Of a stretch of DNA of 64,000 nucleotides, positions 62,657 through 64,000 are shown one piece after another. The position numbers were made by a program, and so were the translations under genes. A model generated the notes under the pieces. The model was not told the origin of the DNA and did not search any database. It worked only from the letters and a program-made list of their open reading frames with translations. The stretch spans positions 4,836,001-4,900,000 of the forward strand of contig JAULSU010000003.1 of NCBI GenBank assembly GCA_030512335.1. Direction: 5' to 3'. Within the stretch, counting starts at the first letter, position 1. Each line of letters starts with the position of its first letter. The stretch comes from Immersiella caudata (lineage: Eukaryota; Ascomycota; Sordariomycetes; Sordariales; Lasiosphaeriaceae).

Positions 62657-64000
62657 CTACTTATAACTCCCAGCCTCCCACCCCCCCTCCGTACTGTACC
62701 CCGCTGTCCCCGTCCCCGGCGAAACCCCACTACTACTCACACTCCGACTATGATACACCCCCTGGCCCGCCTCCTGCTGCCTAACCCTTGCACTATAACT
62801 AGGACTGCTCGTACTCCTACTATGCCCCACAGTACCAGTATAAGCCGTCGGTGGACTCGGCGCTAACATCGTACTTGCCGCGCTCAACGGGGGACTACCC
62901 GGGCTGGGACTCAACCCGGGACTTGCTCTTCCCTGGGGCGAGGGCTGTGGTTGGAGGTAGTTCGCGGGTACTGGTTGGTTTCCATTGTCCATTTCGACGT
63001 ATTCTTGGTGCGGACTGGGGTGTTTCCCCGGGCTGGGATAGGGTTCATCAGCGGGGAGTTCGGTTTTGTAGCCTGTGTAGGCGGCTACGGGTGTTGCCGC
63101 GCTCCCGGCAAATTCAGCAACGGGGACGTGGAGGTTTTGGTGCGGGTAGGCGGTGTTGTAGGGTAGCGGTGGGGAGGGGTGACCTCCGGAGGGGGGGTAG
63201 TTGGACATGTCGGGGGGGTAGGGTTGGTTGTAGGGTTGGCCGGCGGGAGGGGGCATGTTCGGATCGAGGTTTTGGCGTTGGCGGTGGCGTTTGCGCCAGA
63301 TGACGCAGGAGACGAGCATGGCGATGAGGATGATGCCGCCGACGGCGGCGCCGACTCCGATGCCGGCTTTGGCGCCGGTGGAAAGACCGGAGCTGCTTCC
63401 TCCCCCTTTATTGTTGGGTGGGTGGGTTCCGACTACCCCTGTTGGTGTTCCGGGGCTGTAGCCCGGTGCGGGTGTGCTAGGGGGGACGAAGTTATTCTGC
63501 CAGAAGATGCTGCTTCCGGAGAGGGTTGGCAAGCTGGCGTAGGCGGGAAGAGAGGAAATGCCGGCGTAGAGGACGTGGTCGAGCTCGCAGTAGGGGGTGC
63601 AGCTCGCCATGGGGAGCTTGACGAGCTCGGTTGAGTTGTTGTCGACGACGCAGCCGGTCCAGTTCGTGATGCCATCCTTGGCCGTGTTGGAGTTGAGGTT
63701 TGTGCAGGCTTGGTTGATGGCTACCCATTCTTGTTCGTGGAAAAGGGGCGGCTTGTGGAGGCAGTTGGGGGAGCCAAACGAGGGGTCGGTGCAGCCCGCG
63801 ACGTACGTGTTTCCGGCTGCAATCAAGATGGCATTAGCTTTGCGACGGTCATGTTTTGTCGAGCTCGGGGTTGACTAACACTTGGCATCCCAGCATGCGT
63901 TCGCATCGCCCAGGGCAAGACAGAAGCTTCCCGCTTTGCAGCACGGCCACGCCTGAATCGCATCGTTGCCGCAAGGAAAAAAGTCGCCCTTTGTCGCTGT
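62657..64000 (-). CDS. Single-pass surface protein with Cys-rich ectodomain, 5' end cut by window
   Basis: Exons (minus) before 64000 to 63880 (partial) and 63816 to 62657, with a 63-bp intron (gttagt...gattgcag). Splicing gives NACWDAK-SGNTYVAGC. The visible 426 residues start in a Cys-rich ectodomain (PCGNDAIQAWPCCKAGSFC, YVAGCTD, NCLHKP, NWTGCVVD, CTPYC), followed by a Ser/Gly stalk, one transmembrane helix (VGAAVGGIILIAMLVSCVIW), a basic stop-transfer RKRHRQRQ and a long Pro/Ser/Tyr-rich cytoplasmic tail. This resembles the layout of fungal cell-surface sensor-like proteins, but the ectodomain is not WSC-type by its spacing, so ligand and role are unknown. Confidence 0.75.

Noticed and set aside
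1..64000. CRISPR arrays, operons, riboswitches or phage genes
   Set aside because: None seen; the gene structure with spliceosomal introns is eukaryotic.

Overview
The window looks like an accessory, gene-decaying stretch of a filamentous ascomycete genome (Pezizomycotina, probably Sordariomycetes; the rank is inferred). The evidence is intron size (48-88 bp, GT-AG), HET-domain and NACHT proteins, SAT4-type membrane proteins with conserved tryptophan/aspartate motifs, Zn2Cys6 regulators, secreted proteins, a Fot1/pogo transposon with stop codons at mutated CpA sites (as repeat-induced point mutation, RIP, would leave), and a nuclear-type tRNA-His with an intron next to the anticodon.

Layout. 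1-4.4 kb: a complete but mutated Fot1-like element with 47-bp inverted ends inside repeat-like DNA. 4.5-5.7 kb: an intact SAT4-type membrane protein. 6-14.7 kb: mostly relics (an SDR reductase, an unknown family, a V8/trypsin-like protease, a Zn2Cys6 factor, an Hce2 effector-like protein, a frameshifted DUF7136 protein), with a small membrane protein and a cytochrome b561-like gene surviving among them. Two decayed 21-bp tandem arrays flank the Hce2 relic. 15.4-19.8 kb: an F-box gene and a HET gene, divergent. 19.9-27.8 kb: small secreted proteins (a three-exon gene, two paralogues sharing promoter boxes, and an unrelated Cys-containing one), a tyrosinase relic, a small four-helix membrane protein, a 244-bp inverted repeat pair and a STAND N-terminal relic. 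28.4-39.6 kb: a four-exon Zn2Cys6 factor, an SGNH-like secreted protein, a DUF7703-like membrane protein, a secreted S8 peptidase, a secreted hypothetical protein and a tannase/feruloyl-esterase. 40-44 kb: a coiled-coil gene and a second SAT4-type gene. 45.6-45.8 kb: tRNA-Gly and tRNA-His. 46-55 kb: an intact HET gene, a HET relic and an intact NACHT gene. 55-64 kb: a MerB-like relic, a Cys-rich small secreted protein, a P450 relic, a 3'-5' exonuclease and the 3' part of a single-pass surface protein running off the window.

Functionally there is no single pathway. The contents fall into allorecognition/incompatibility-type genes (two intact HET, one intact NACHT, two relics), secreted hydrolases and small secreted proteins facing the environment, and two SAT4-type membrane proteins. 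About ten recognisable families survive only as broken copies, many with changes of the C-to-T or G-to-A type. That is the pattern of a fast-evolving, RIP-exposed compartment. Family assignments are from motif recognition by eye; no database search was run.
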